The notes under the pieces are model-generated. The model saw nothing but the letters and a program-made list of their open reading frames with translations, was not told the origin of the DNA and searched no databases. The position numbers and the translations under genes were made by a program. This document shows, piece by piece, positions 41,881 to 53,919 of a DNA stretch of 64,000 nt. Position 1 is the first letter of the stretch, and the number at the start of each line of letters is the position of its first letter. The DNA comes from Chrysaora quinquecirrha (Eukaryota > Cnidaria > Scyphozoa > Semaeostomeae > Pelagiidae), in contig JACTAT010000016.1 in the NCBI GenBank assembly GCA_014526335.1, positions 4,921,478 through 4,985,477 of the forward strand, given 5' to 3'.

Positions 41881-44429
41881 TGGCAAAGAATCATGCTCTG
41901 AAAGTTTGCCGTGAACCAAATTTCACACACTTCCCCTAATGAACAATCAGTTTTAAAAGTTAAAGTGTATACCTTTTAGTGATTGAGAACGACTGACTTG
42001 TGATAGAATTTAATGGGCTAAGGCACGTGACCATACAATGCCCATATTTGAACAGCAGTCACAACAAAAGACATTAATAATCTAATTATTCTTTTATTAC
42101 CGGAGCAATCTCAATATAACCTACATCAATGAACTCATCTTGTTCGTCAAGGTCTCCCAAATAATATATAATTTGTTCGACACATTATTTGCTTTTAATT
42201 AATTTTTTGTCTATGGCGTCATACATTTTGACAATGTCGTAAGTCTAATGGGAATTATCAAAATTTTGAAAATTTGTATCTTTCGGATAGAAAGGACATC
42301 AGGCAACTCAAAAGTGCAGAACAATGGTACATTAATTTCTTAATTCCTAAAGTAACGTACTTTGATCTGTAGTATACTTAGCCCTAATCCTAGGGGGGGG
42401 GGGGAGAGCTGGTCTGGTGGAATCCCACCCAAGCTTTTCTTGAAACTGTTCTGTTGTGTGATGGATGTAAGCTTCCAAACCAGACTGACTTTAAGCCTAT
42501 ATGTATAAGCTACAATGTGATACAAAAAATTCCCCAAATAATAACAATGGGTCCCGTGACATTGCCTTTTATGGAAAGCGGTCATGCCAAAGCCACAAAA
42601 AATGCCTATTTTTGCCAGTATATCTTATCAGAATTGACTGAGTCTTTGCAAGGTAATAGAAAATAGTCACTAGCAACTAATTGTAAAGAAAGTTCCGGAT
42701 TTCTGTTTATATTAAGCAAGGTCGATTTCGGACCAACGTCAACAGCATGTTTTGATTATGATGTCCCAATGACGTAATTATAGAAGTGGGAGACGCCCAA
42801 TTTACCAACATATCTCCTAATACATTGGCCAATTCCTGTGCCAAGTTTGATTGCTCTAGCTCTTTTGGGCAGCAATTTATAGGGGGGGGTTTGGAAACCA
42901 CCCCCCTGGCTGTGTTAGATCAAAATAAGCCCCATAGGATTAGGATTAGTGTCTTATAAAATAACGTAATTATATCGCAAAATTCGGCAAAGTGTCTAAA
43001 TATTATAAATATTGCTAAAGAGTAGTTTCCCTATGAAATAAAGACCTTCTGAGTTAATTTGGAATTAGATAACTACATAAATAGATAATAGATAATAGAT
43101 AACTAAATACTGCTCGTTTGACAAAAAAGCCATTTCCTCCTAAAACGGCAAAAACCTGTTGCCTACCATTATTTCACGCGACTTATTATAACTTTAAAGT
43201 ATATTTAGAATCTCCATGAAGTCGAAAGTCTTGTTACTTTGTACCAAGTCTGGTTGCTATAGCTGTAACACGTACTTAGAAACTTTGCCCCCACGCGAAA
43301 TAAACTCGATAAAATGCCACATGGTAGAAAATATCGATCAAGAAAATGGATACGGATGAAGTGGTCATCGCAGTTGATCTTTTCCAGCAGCTTGGCTTAC
43401 AGAAACTGCGGATAAAAGTTCGCTGCGGTATTTAGGTATTTACATAAGATGGCTTCCCATCCACGAATACACCTTGTGTCTTGGGGAGATTGTTTGCCAA
43501 GTCTTTCTATAAGAGGGAAGAGACTGGCGTGGAACACGTTGCATTCATATTCTGTCGTGCAGTGTATATATTAGAAATTTTGACAATCATTCAGGAGTGC
43601 CTTGCAGGTGTTGTTTTCAAGAGAACTCTTTCAAGAGAACTTTTTCGAATGCTTACGCCAATGTATAATGAAACTGATAGTGCGAATTCAAAGCTATTTA
43701 TCGTCTGTTTCTTCATTCTAAAATTTATTCGGAGTCTGCGATTACCTTAAATGTTCTGTATTACCACCTTATATGTTTGAACATCTGTTCAGTATCTCAC
43801 TAACGGCACATTTGTAGAGCATGATTCTTTTGTAAAGCTCAATCAAACAATAGGATTTTGATTGGCATGCAATTATCCAGCTTTATACAATTATCCAGAA
43901 AAATTGATCCATCATTATTTTTTATGACGGCATCAATATAGATTGTCTGAGACAGTTTTGGGTTGGCTGCCATCGGACCTTTAAAATATTATGTGTTTTG
44001 TCTCGAAAAGTTGAAAATTCTCTCAATTATACCCCCACTAACAAAATTGTTTTAAAATTTTTGAACTGTTTGGTCATCAACAATAAATGTATATTTTAGA
44101 GTGGGAGTCTAAGATTGTATTTTGTTTGCAACAATTATCTGAGCAAGCGATCAGCAGGCCTTGTTTATTTGTATAGGTGTCAGGCAAACTGATAGTGATA
44201 GCTCTACATCTTCTATATTGTTTTCAACTAGTTTCATTCATTCCATCGGTCATGTTTTCTGTCTCTATCTCAGCTCTCAACAATAAGTTGAAAAAATCGA
44301 AGGTCTACCTGATTCTTACTGTTTTCTGCATTAAGTTTATTTAAATAAATGCATGTTAAATTTCAAAGTTGAGAGGATTTAATTTTCATCTCAGTTGAGA
44401 CAAGGAAAGACAACATCGAAAAACGCATT
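41881..44429. other. No supported gene (duplicated in copy 2)
   Basis: Short ORFs at 42454-42666 (70 codons, ending SLQ before a possible GTAATAG donor) and 43481-43750 (89 codons) look somewhat protein-like, but I recognise no domain. Poly-G tracts at about 42,393 and 42,882 differ in length between copies. 'cgtctgtttcttcat' at 43,700 matches the terminus of PLE family B, so decayed PLE sequence may extend here. Confidence 0.4.
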
Positions 44430-44436
44430 AGGACAT

Positions 44437-45023
44437 TACCGTGGCTGATTTGGACAACTTAACTTCGTAACTTCTCAAAGTTAAGACTGGCGACAAGACT
44501 AGCGGCCGCATGTCTTGATGCGCGGCCGCGCCTTTTAAACTCGCGGCCGCGCGTTTTGAAACACAACTTCAAGAAACACGGCCGCACGTTTCAGATGCGC
44601 GGTCACGCGTTTTGGTCCAAAACTAGTGGAAAAACGTGTAGCAGCATACTTCAGGGTTCACAATTTTGGCTGGTCTGTAGTTGGTAAGAAGGAGAAATAT
44701 ATTGTTCCACAGATTATGGTTTGTTAAGTGTTCGGACACTATTCTGTGGTTCGGGTTCTGATAAAAGATTTTGATAAATGAATGGACTAGAATACAGACC
44801 AGAATACAATAGGAGAGCATTTTATACGATTAACAGCTGGTTTAAAGTCTTTTCTCAAAACGCGCGGCTGCGCATCTGAAACGTGCGGCCACGTGTCTTG
44901 AAATTGTGTTTCAAAACAAGTTTAAAAGGCGCGGCCGCACATCAAGACACGCGGCCGCTAGTCTTGCCGCCAGTCTTAACTTTGAGAAGTTACGAAGTTA
45001 AGTTGTCCAAATCAGCCACGGTA
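44437..45023. mobile_element. 587-bp CpG-rich foldback element (copy 1)
   Basis: Flanked by a 7-base direct repeat AGGACAT (44430-44436 and 45024-45030). Arms of about 180 bases begin TACCGTGGCTGATTTGGACA and contain several GCGGCCGC (NotI) words, in striking contrast to the AT-rich surroundings. The central ~230 bases are AT-rich. No coding capacity. It is present at the same site with the same flanks in copy 2, so it inserted before the duplication. Its right end joins the flank as CGGTAAGG, a consensus-like donor. Confidence 0.9.
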
Positions 45024-45089
45024 AGGACATGCTTGTTATTTATTATTGCTCTGATCTTGCATTGTTAAAAATATTTCCATTGTTTTTAG

Positions 45090-47270
45090 ACGATATTCGA
45101 GAAAGGTATAGAGCAAAATGCAAGGAGCATAAAGTAAACTTCATAAATGCTGACAAAGAAGTTCAAATTGTGTCGTTTCCAATAGAAGAGTTTGCAGTTA
45201 AGGTCAAAATTATTCTTGAACGACAAAGCGAGGTTAGAATTATTCAAGAGCGGAAAATTGGGGAATCTTATTATGATGAAATGAAGAAATTCTTCAAGAG
45301 GCTTAAAGATTATGGTAGACATATCAACATTGATGATCTATTTAATGATGACGAACACCGCATTGTGTTTATTCAAGGGATTGCCGGAATTGGCAAATCC
45401 TTCCTTGCAAAACAAATTGCATTTAAATGGGCGAATGGTGACATTTACAATAAATTTTCCCATGTTCTTTTTTGAATGCAGAGATTTTAATGCTTATCGC
45501 AGCTGCAACGAAGGGAAAGGTCTTGACAATCTTATTGAAGATTTTCTTGCAGAGAAGTTTAGCTCTGTTACTTGTAGAAATGACAGTAATGTCCTCTTTT
45601 TAATTGATGGCTTGGACGAGTTAAAGAACAAGAAGTCAACAATTTATAAAATAATTTCGCTGTTCAGTAAGTCAAAGTTTATCATGCTTGGAAGACCCCA
45701 TGTACAAAACATTTTTACAAAGTGTCCCGAAGATATACATATAAAGTACAAAGTAATGGAAATATTGGGTCTTGGTGATGAAGAAATTGAGGACTATATT
45801 GAGAAGTTTTCGAAACTAGAAGAAAAGATTGAAAAGCGCGAAGATATAAAGAAGTCAATAAAAGATACGATTGATAACTCAGAAAGTTTGACTGGCATCA
45901 AAACTGTCCCGCAATTTTTACACACGCTATGCTGTGTAGCAATCTTAAGGAATGGACTGGAAATATCCAGTGTAACTGGTTTGTACGGGTGGACATTTTT
46001 CTTGCTGTTAAAGCAACATTTGCATCAAAAGAACCCGGGAGAGGAACGCGATGATATTCGGTATTTACTTTCAAAATATTCCAGTGTTATAAAATCCATC
46101 AGTACAGTTGCATATAAATTGTATATCGATAAGAAAGTAATATTTGGGAAGAAAGACCTAGAGTTGCTTGTGAAAGAAACTCATGGATTTGGTGCACTGC
46201 AAAATGATTTTGTGACCTTTTTCAAAGAAACCGAAGGATTAGATGAGCTGCAAACAAACTTTTTTGAAAGTTTATTCGTCAATGTATCAAATAGTTTTGG
46301 ACAAAAGCATCAGTTTAAGCATTTGACGATGATGGAGTTTTTTGCGTCAATGTACTTCTATTTTGCTGACGACAGAGACCAAGTAATTTGTGAATTTTTG
46401 AGAAATGAATCGTATGAATGTATTTCGTTTATTTGCTGTTTTGAGGGGCGTCGCTTGGTAGCGAATGTTCCTGAAGATGATATTCTTCATTGTTTTGTCA
46501 ATGAAATCAATAGAAATCGCAGAGCAACAAACTCGCCAGTTATAGCTCAAGTTTTGAGCAAAGTTTCATTGGGTTTGTCGTTTAGGTATTTACATGATAC
46601 GTTCAAACCAACTGACCGGGTTAAAGATACACAATTCTTAAATAAACTACTTGGAAAGATACAACCAGATAGATATTTCTGGGAGAGAAAACGTGAAAAA
46701 GAAATTGATTTTGAGCCAAGTGAAGTAGACCAAGCTAACATTTACAATGCTGTTCTACTGGCCAAGGATAATGGCATTAGCGATAAACGCTTGAGAAGTG
46801 TTTTTAAAGGTATTCGATTGACTCTGGATTTGAAATTCATCAAAGTTATGGAATACGTAGATCTGTTTGATGGAGTTTATATCACCTTGAACTATACTAA
46901 GATATCAGAGGATGAAATGAGACTTTTTGCGGTAAACGCAATTCATTGTCGTTCGGTAATGTTTGCGGGTTGTGAATTTATTGCAGAAATATGGGAAAAA
47001 TTGTTACAGAATCTGAAAGACAAAGAAAGTTACCGTTTGCAAGGAATATATATTCTTTATATGGATGTTGCTGATGGGTCTGTGGAGTTTTTTGCAGAAA
47101 CACTAACAAGGATAGAAACAGTTTGGTTGAAAAGTATTCGTATCGATGAAATCTTTTGGGCGGAAAAATTACTAAAATGGATATCAATTGCCAAGGAAAA
47201 GCAAAAATTGAAATTGAAAAAAATCTTTTATTCGGACTGTCCATCCTTGAATGATGACCTAAAGAGAAAG
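45090..47270 (+). pseudogene. NACHT-domain (NLR-type) exon, copy 1, frame broken
   Basis: Almost identical to 61763-63945 and bounded by the same phase-1 acceptor (TTGTTTTTAG) and GTAAG donor. A T-run of six (eight in copy 2) near 45,467-45,472 shifts the frame. The first part reads through the Walker A motif (GIAGIGKS) and stops at TGA 45473-45475. The remaining 1.8 kb is open in another frame and carries the Walker B (FLIDGLDEL) and the rest. The disruption could be a real mutation or a homopolymer error; nothing else in the exon is damaged. Function of the intact form is described at 61763. Confidence 0.88.
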
Positions 47271-49200
47271 GTAAGAAAGTTTTCCAATTTTTAAATCTCA
47301 ATTCATACTACTGGCAAATTGAGTTTGTTTTAATATTTGCTTTAATCAGTAACATATATTTGCATGATTCCCGTTTATGTCTCTGAAAAGATCTCTGCTT
47401 CGCAGAGGAGACAACAATTTCTCCAGAATTGGATTTTGCATAATTGTTGTTTGGGATTTTTTGCTTGAAGCAGTTCATGGTAATTGTGTTCAATTTCAAC
47501 CAAGTTTGTTATGCAGGAGCGATGATATAAAATGAAACGTGAAGCTGTTTTCACAGTCAAGGTCCACTGTGAACAAGCCGACATGCATTTGTTTACAAAT
47601 AGCACTGAGTCGAACTTAAGCCTTGGTTTCTGATTTCACAATCGCCGAGGATCGCTGAAGATTGGCGGCGATCATCGGGGATCCACTTTGATACATCTGC
47701 CTGTCAATAGGGTGACATTTTTGGCAAGATAATTCTGAGAGAGGACTATATTTTTTATCTCTTCATTCTGAGACAGGACAGGGGTGTCAGTTAAACTTTT
47801 TCCCAGTAACCGACATATTTGTTATGAACAACTATTGCACCACACAAAAGAGTGGACAGAAAGTGGACTCAAAACTTGCAACTTCTGCAAAATATTTTCT
47901 TCAAGTAAGGAACACAAGAAGATTTAAAATTGATCTCAGCAAGGTAATGTGAGATCCAAAAAATTTCTGCTAAGCATATCCACGTTCTTTTTCCAAGGAC
48001 AACACCTGGGTTAACGATCAAATGGAAACTGTACGTCAAAATTTCGACAGTTGAAGTTTTAATAGAAACAGGCAAGAGATCGCTTATGATCTCTAGCGAT
48101 CAAAATATCTCATAATGCATAGGACATTGCCACAGCAGAAGGAACATAAAAAGAAAACAAAAGATACGTGTTGAACCACCAAATGTCTTTAAACAGCAAG
48201 AAGCGTGACAAAGCCAATTTCATGAAAGAGAAGAATTAAAACAATGTTATTGTAATAATGATAAATTGAGCAAAGAGTTTATATATATTGTTATCAGAAA
48301 ATAAGTTGCAGGAAAAGCTTTAGAAGAATGAGCCCTACCATATCCGAGGGGTGTTTATCCGAAAATTCCTGCTAATCGACTGAAGACCGCAAGAATCCTT
48401 GACTGCTAATAAGTGAAGTCTTTCAAAATTCAATGAAATCCTTTCTAGAATCTCAAAAGCTCCTTAAAGGTCAGCGAAGAAAATCGCAATATCTTTACCA
48501 GTCTACCAGGCACAATTGGCTGTCACCTTTTCCTAATTTTCAGGCTCTAAACCTCTGCGCTTACGCGTAGTTACGTATTGGACAACAGTTTTCTCAAAAA
48601 GTTTGTGAATAGCATCATTTTGATAATTATTTTTTGAAATTTAAAATCCTCAAAATCCCGAAATTGCCAGAATGTTTCTAGAAAAAAACCTGAAATCCAC
48701 CCTGATTTATAGGGGACTTTCAAAACTTAAGCCATTTTATCATGTGAAACACTCATCGGCAATTTAAAAAAAAATACGAAAGCATAAACTTCCTAAGCAA
48801 TGTGTCAACAATCCTCAGCGATCCAGAGCACCAGGGATCGTCAGCAAGCGCAAACGATTGTAACGATCGTCAGATTTGCAAAATCGCCATGAACGATTAT
48901 GCAAATTTGACATTTTAATGACCGCTGTCCGGCTGGTCTCCAAAGCTGAATAAAACGCCTTTTATTTTTCTATGCATTTGATTATGATTATGATGACGAT
49001 GACGATGATGATTTAACTCTCATCGAAAGAAAACGAGATTAACGGATAGAATCCGGTGAATTTGGTGGTTAGAAGAAAGATGTAGCTGTATTTGCGACGA
49101 GTATTCTGGTTGTACTGGATATGCAATTTTATAGTTATATTCACTGCCCAGAGTATTGTTTCTTTTGTTGGATTAAATTATAGTAAATGTGTCGTGTACT
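47271..49200. other. No supported gene; downstream of NACHT exon
   Basis: The NACHT exon ends at a strong donor, so its 3' exons should lie downstream, but I cannot identify them in this AT-rich stretch. ORFs at 47308-47605 and 47869-48075 (minus) have no recognised domain. A short (GAT)n run lies near 48,985-49,010. Confidence 0.4.
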
Positions 49201-49204
49201 AGTC

Positions 49205-49417
49205 TCAGAAAACAAGGATTGAAGCACCCCAAAAATGAGCGTAAGGATATATCATTACCATGCCGTAAGAAGGTCCAGCAAAATCAAAAGAAAACACGAA
49301 GCAGGCAAAAGAGACATAGGTAAACAATGTTGATGTGAACAGCCACATATTAATGAATGCCCAGCGAAATTTAAAGCTTTTGCAAATTGCCAATTGTGAA
49401 GACAGTTTTTTCGCCAA
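49205..49417 (-). pseudogene. Possible P4-type ATPase C-terminal transmembrane segment
   Basis: 70 codons with two hydrophobic spans (FINMWLFTSTLFTYVSF and a segment ending YPYAHFWGASILVF), resembling in pattern the late transmembrane segments of P4 flippases. The resemblance is by eye and weak. With 50551-50859 it would be in the right order on the minus strand, but the phosphorylation and nucleotide domains are not present between them, so this would be a relic. Confidence 0.25.
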
Positions 49418-49779
49418 CCAATGCTACTCATAATTCACACGCAAAATTAAGAGGAAGCCTCTCGAAGAAAACAGAAAGACAACAGAATCAGAATCCGAAG
49501 TTTAATATTGTTACTCAATTCAAGGAAAGACAACAAAGCACCGAACTGCAATTATTCAAGTGGTGCACATTACATGACAAGTTCATCGTAGAGACTGGGT
49601 CGTCCGTCAAAGTGTTATCAGACAATCAGTATTCAATAAGCTTTGGGATATAAAAACAAGAGAAATCAGATATAAAGACCCCCCATCGACATTGAAATCA
49701 AAAGAGAACATTACAGTGGTGATAATTTTTGTTACTGCAGACGATGGAGGTTGCCTGCTAAGTTCTGAAAGTTCACAAG

Positions 49780-50164
49780 AATACACCTTTTCAACAAAGG
49801 GCCTCGTTTTCAAAAAAATTGAAAACTGCCTCAAAGAAACATTTCGACTTCAGATTCAAATTCAGCATCTTCGTTTCAGTGTTGAGGCAAATTTTTACGC
49901 CTCTAGTCCTTACAATGTCGATTTTATAGCGATTAAAAGTTTGAAAATTTGCAAAGGTTTTGACCGCAAAAAATGACTGAGGGTGTTAAATTTCACCCCG
50001 AGCGATTTTTCACGGTAAAGCCTTAATAAATTTGCAAACTTCTTTCTAATCGCTTGCCTCAACACTAAAATGAAGGTGCTCAATCTGAATCTAGGGTAAA
50101 AATGTTTGTACGAAAAAATTCTCGTAAATTTTGAAAACGAGGCTCTAAGTTGAAAAGGTGTATT
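49780..50164. mobile_element. 385-bp foldback MITE
   Basis: Ends AATACACCTTTTCAAC / complement, arms of about 170 bases including 'gggcctcgttttcaaaa' and 'gcctcaacactaaaatgaag'-type words on the right and their complements on the left. A fragment of the same family lies at 34,692-34,735. ORF 49692-49976 is a read-through of the left arm. Confidence 0.8.
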
Positions 50165-50550
50165 AGGATTAATCAGCTTTCATCTGAATACCTTACAGAT
50201 GAATAAAAGCTGAGATGGTGGAGTTATGGAACAAGTCAAAACTCTGGACCCTGGAGTCAAGAAGATTTTTATGTATATATTCGATTTTATGATATGTTTT
50301 CAAAAGTGATCACGCGATTATGATCGCTTCATTGTGCCTTGAAAGATTTGCAAGGAAAATCTTACTATTCTTGAGCCACGGCTTGAGCGGTAATAGTCAT
50401 AGTCTGGATCTGCTCCTGGTAAAGAGAACCAGGCATCCAATACCCACCGCTAAAGATGTATCGTTGGAGTTAACTGGAGCTAATGTTTCTCCTAATTGGA
50501 TCTTAGTTAAGCGTATCAACAACTAGATTTAGGAGTTGAAAGCCGCGCGA
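50165..50550. other. No supported gene
   Basis: One 68-codon plus ORF (50320-50526) with no recognised domain. Confidence 0.45.
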
Positions 50551-50859
50551 TCACAAATTGGAGTGCAGGATTTTCTCAGCATACACTCCATCAAGTGTTG
50601 CAAGGTATGTATATCTTCTGTCAAGTATATACCAGATGATACTATGATCTTTGCCCACACTTGCGAAGAGCATAAATAGCACTAGAAGAATCCCCAACTG
50701 GATGAGAATGATCGTAAGTCGAAAATTAAGAAATTCAAGTTTTCGAAATATTGAAAATTTTTTGGAAGCATATTTTCTGCTAAAGGCACACAAGCAGATC
50801 CTAAGAAGGTATCTACTTTTGTTAATTGTGCAATGCCGACAACAGACAGCGAAGTACAT
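50551..50859 (-). pseudogene. Possible P4-type ATPase TM3-TM4 exon
   Basis: Minus-strand frame with a basic run (RKYASKKFSIFRKLEF) directly before a long hydrophobic segment (LTIILIQLGILLVLFMLFA) and then HSIIWYI. P4 ATPases have a similar K/S-rich, LE-containing run before TM3 and a WY motif after it. There is an acceptor-like TTTTGCCATTCCAG at about 50,868. The family call is tentative, and other membrane proteins fit nearly as well. Confidence 0.3.
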
Positions 50860-50869
50860 AGTCTACCTG

Positions 50870-51384
50870 GAATGGCAAAATAAAGTGCATAGATCTTCAA
50901 ATATTTTGCTATTAGAGATAACAGATCCATTATGCAGACTAAATTTCAAAGATATACTACTTGAATGAGGCAAACGAACAAGAAAGTGCTTTTCTAAACA
51001 GATGTTACCTGAAGAGTACTCAGAGAGATTTCTTGTTTGGTTACTTTTAGTTTTCTACGAATAATGAATAATAGACAAACAGCGGGCTATTTATGTTAAC
51101 AAAACAAAAGCTATTTCTGTCTGTTGCATGTACAACTGTGGTATATGCAGTCCCGAATCTCTCTCCTTCTTTATAAGTTTGAAGATTTAATCATTGTACG
51201 AGGCCCGGGGTTATAGCCCCCTAGATCAATCTTGGTCTTCTGTCTCTAAGAGGATAGCGTCCCTCCGCTGGATACCGTCCCTTGACTGTATGTAGAGCCC
51301 TTGCCAACTTGCACAGTGAAACCTATGAAACCGAGACGAAATCCATCAATGCTTCAAATTGGAGCTGGGGCATTTTATCCAAAA
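50870..51384. other. No gene seen
   Basis: AT-rich spacer without ORFs over 60 codons or structured repeats. Confidence 0.5.
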
Positions 51385-51540
51385 ACGGCATGCTTGTTTG
51401 AATTAGTGTAGAGGAGTGCATGTTTGCTTTAGAAGAGGCATGCTGAATTAGTACAGACGCATGTTTCATTAGTGTAGAGGCATGTTGAATTGGTGTTGAT
51501 GAGGCATGCTTGCTTGAGTTAGTGTAATGTAGAGGCTTTC
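51385..51540. repeat. Degenerate ~27-bp minisatellite
   Basis: Five to six diverged copies of a unit around 'gaggcatgctgaattagtgta'. The minus ORF 51323-51556 shows the periodicity as repeated QHAS/KHAS words; it is a satellite translation. Confidence 0.75.
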
Positions 51541-52154
51541 TAATTGAGTTACACAATTTGACGGTTAAATTATGTCGGATCTCTTATTTGCATGTTTTTG
51601 CAAAATATCTGGTGCAATATTTGGAAGGGAGAGAAACGGGACATTTTCAATTAAGACAGTGTACTATAAATCCTTGATTAAATTTTCTCTAACTGGGCCC
51701 TTATTGTATTCCTTTGACATTTATCCCTTTTTTGCCAAGGAGGGTTGATATTACCCCTCCCACACCCATTTCTTTTAATATCTCAAAGCCCATTTATTCT
51801 TTAGACCTGAATTATTTTTCATTTAGTTTATTTTTATTGTTAGCATTTTGCCAATTTTCATGGCCCTTCCACTACTCTGTGGGCTTGAATCGAGCTTATT
51901 GGGACATATCATTTTGCGATAAAGTTCAAAATCTAAATTCTTCCTTGCTCTGAAATTTTTCACCATTGACTGCAATCCCCAGTCTTGTATACAACACTGC
52001 TATAACATGTACTCAATTCTGGCATTTGTTTACATGATGACTTCATAAGGATACGAATATGAATGCGAGACTTCCAATAACAAACTTGGTACCCTATTTT
52101 ATAGCCTATACCCTTTCTTCTCTTATTTTGATTAGGGATAATTTAACACCCACG
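51541..52154. other. No gene seen; end of copy 1
   Basis: AT-rich. The last bases (ending 'taacacccacg') directly abut the start of copy 2. Confidence 0.5.
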
Positions 52155-52172
52155 TTCTTTTCTAATGTTTAG

Positions 52173-52222
52173 GTAAGGCAGGACAACAACTCAGTAAAAG
52201 ACGTATTGCAATGCAGAGATAG
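52173..52222 (+). CDS. Candidate terminal mini-exon with stop (copy 2)
   Basis: Identical to 35490-35539. The pyrimidine tract and AG are retained because the junction lies just upstream of them, so the acceptor could still work. Confidence 0.3.
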
Positions 52223-52794
52223 TTCTATTCTGCGCGATTCAAAAAGACTAAAATTATCATACATGTTGAATATAAAGTTTCCTAGGCTCCTGGGGTGTAC
52301 ATGACTGATATGATGACATTAAACTTTCGTTCGACCGTTTCCTCGTGATGACATGTAATTATTTTTGACCATGTTCCCCTAAAACCATATCAGGTTTGAA
52401 AAAATAAAAAAACTTTAAGAATATATCCAGGCTAAAAAACGATCAATTCTCAAGAATATCAAGGCAGGACAAAATTTCTAGTATTCTTATGAAAAAAGAG
52501 TCATGTCTAATAATTTGTTGATATTTTTTGCAGCAATTTTATTCTACTTCTTATTTCAATGCTCCCTAATTTAAGTCGCACTTTGCAAGTTTCCTTGTTT
52601 TCATATATGCCTCTCATACTTTATTTACTTGTTCTGTCAGACTGCTGTAGATCTTCTTAATTTCAACTGTTCCTCCATATCCTCCATTGTTACGTTCGTA
52701 AAATCAGTGAAGACATTGCTGAAAAACAGAATAATTATTGGGGCATACTAAAAATATTTTTCCATTTGACGATCTAACGTCAGAATTAGGGCAA

Positions 52795-53057
52795 GACTAC
52801 GTTTGCTCGATGCCGGCACAATTTGAAAACGGAACAAATTGTAACGGCAGTAAAATTTTTGCTAGCGTTCACACAATACCGGCAGAATTTAAAAACGACA
52901 CTATTTTGAAATTGTGCCTACTAGAGTTCCGTTTTTAAATTGTGCCGTTTTCAAATTGTACCGGGACATTTTTATTCCTTCTTCGTGTGAACGGGAGGCC
53001 GATCCGTAAAATTTTTGTTCCGTTTTCAAATTGTGCCGGCATCGTGTGAACATAGTC
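52795..53057. mobile_element. 263-bp MITE (copy 2)
   Basis: Same ends and flanks as 36113-36375. Confidence 0.85.
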
Positions 53058-53853
53058 TAAGGTAGCACAATATCGTGGTCTCTCTATGAGTATTTCAGCA
53101 GGTGCAGACAACACAAAAATCTTACGGATGAAAACATCTTTGCACCCAGAAAATTAGAACCTAAATAATAACGCACACATAAGCTATATATTCACCAACT
53201 TCACCATCTACTGCACCAAAATTTCAAGAACATGTTTTCTTCCGACCCTAGTACCCTTATTTTCATCTTGGGAAATTTGGTTATTATCGCCGTTATTTCG
53301 TAAAACTATCTTAATTATTGTGTTTGTCTCATATCGGAAATGAGAACAAGTCATCAGTTGCTGTTTTGCCAAAAGTTCCATCTTTGTAAATAGTTATCGC
53401 ATGAATTTGTCCAAAATATTAGAGAAACGAAAAACTTGTGACGTGATTTGAAAAGAAGCTCCAAAATTTCGCGTAAAATAATGTGCATCTCAACAAGATG
53501 AGGAGCTATGATGTCTCTTAACTGGGGAGTTCTGATACAAAATATCAAATCCTTCTTTGTTGCCTACTTAGTATCACCAAGCACTAAGTGAGCAATATGA
53601 AAGCAGAACCAATTAGGAACATACATACAAGCTTTTGGCTGACACTGCATAGAGTATACGTCCAAAAACTCCAAAACAGTTTAGCAAGATAGCATATCCT
53701 CCTTTGTTGCTTACTTTAAATCACCGAGGATAGAAACGAAAAACATAATTATTTATGAGAAAATGTGTCTCCATCTGTGTTTCCACTGAATGTTGAAAAT
53801 GTTGGCCCTAGTTTGTTTTAACCTTAATGTATTTCTTCTGTTTCCTCTGCCAG

Positions 53854-53919
53854 GCTCAAACTCAAATGCAAATAGAATTGTTGCTAGGAATCAGTTGGAA
53901 ATAAACAGCGGCCAAATTG
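53854..53919 (+). CDS. Candidate 66-bp mini-exon, phase 1-1 (copy 2)
   Basis: Identical splice signals and frame to 37176-37241. Confidence 0.42.

Larger units (their letters stand above)
35472..52154. repeat. Tandem duplication, copy 1 (~16.68 kb)
   Basis: Sequence from 35,472 ('ttcttttctaatgtttagg') matches 52,155 onwards without interruption to the window end (47,325 aligns with 64,000). The offset drifts from 16,683 to 16,672-16,675 through small indels. Left flanks differ immediately (35,471 versus 52,154), so the junction is sharp. Copy 1 bases 47,326-52,154 should have partners beyond the window. See the finding on divergence. Confidence 0.93.

Noticed and set aside
44395..44436. Possible exon with acceptor CATCTCAG before the foldback element
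   Set aside because: The frame runs into a stop inside the foldback, and the reconstructed pre-insertion site has no good donor.
45312..47294. 660-codon ORF as an independent NACHT gene in copy 1
   Set aside because: Its first ~50 codons are the wrong frame of the exon. It is the downstream part of the frameshifted copy, as alignment with copy 2 shows.
49387..49976. ORFs at 49387-49653 and 49692-49976 as 3' NACHT-gene exons
   Set aside because: No LRR pattern; the second runs through a MITE arm; no matching acceptor in phase 0 could be fixed.
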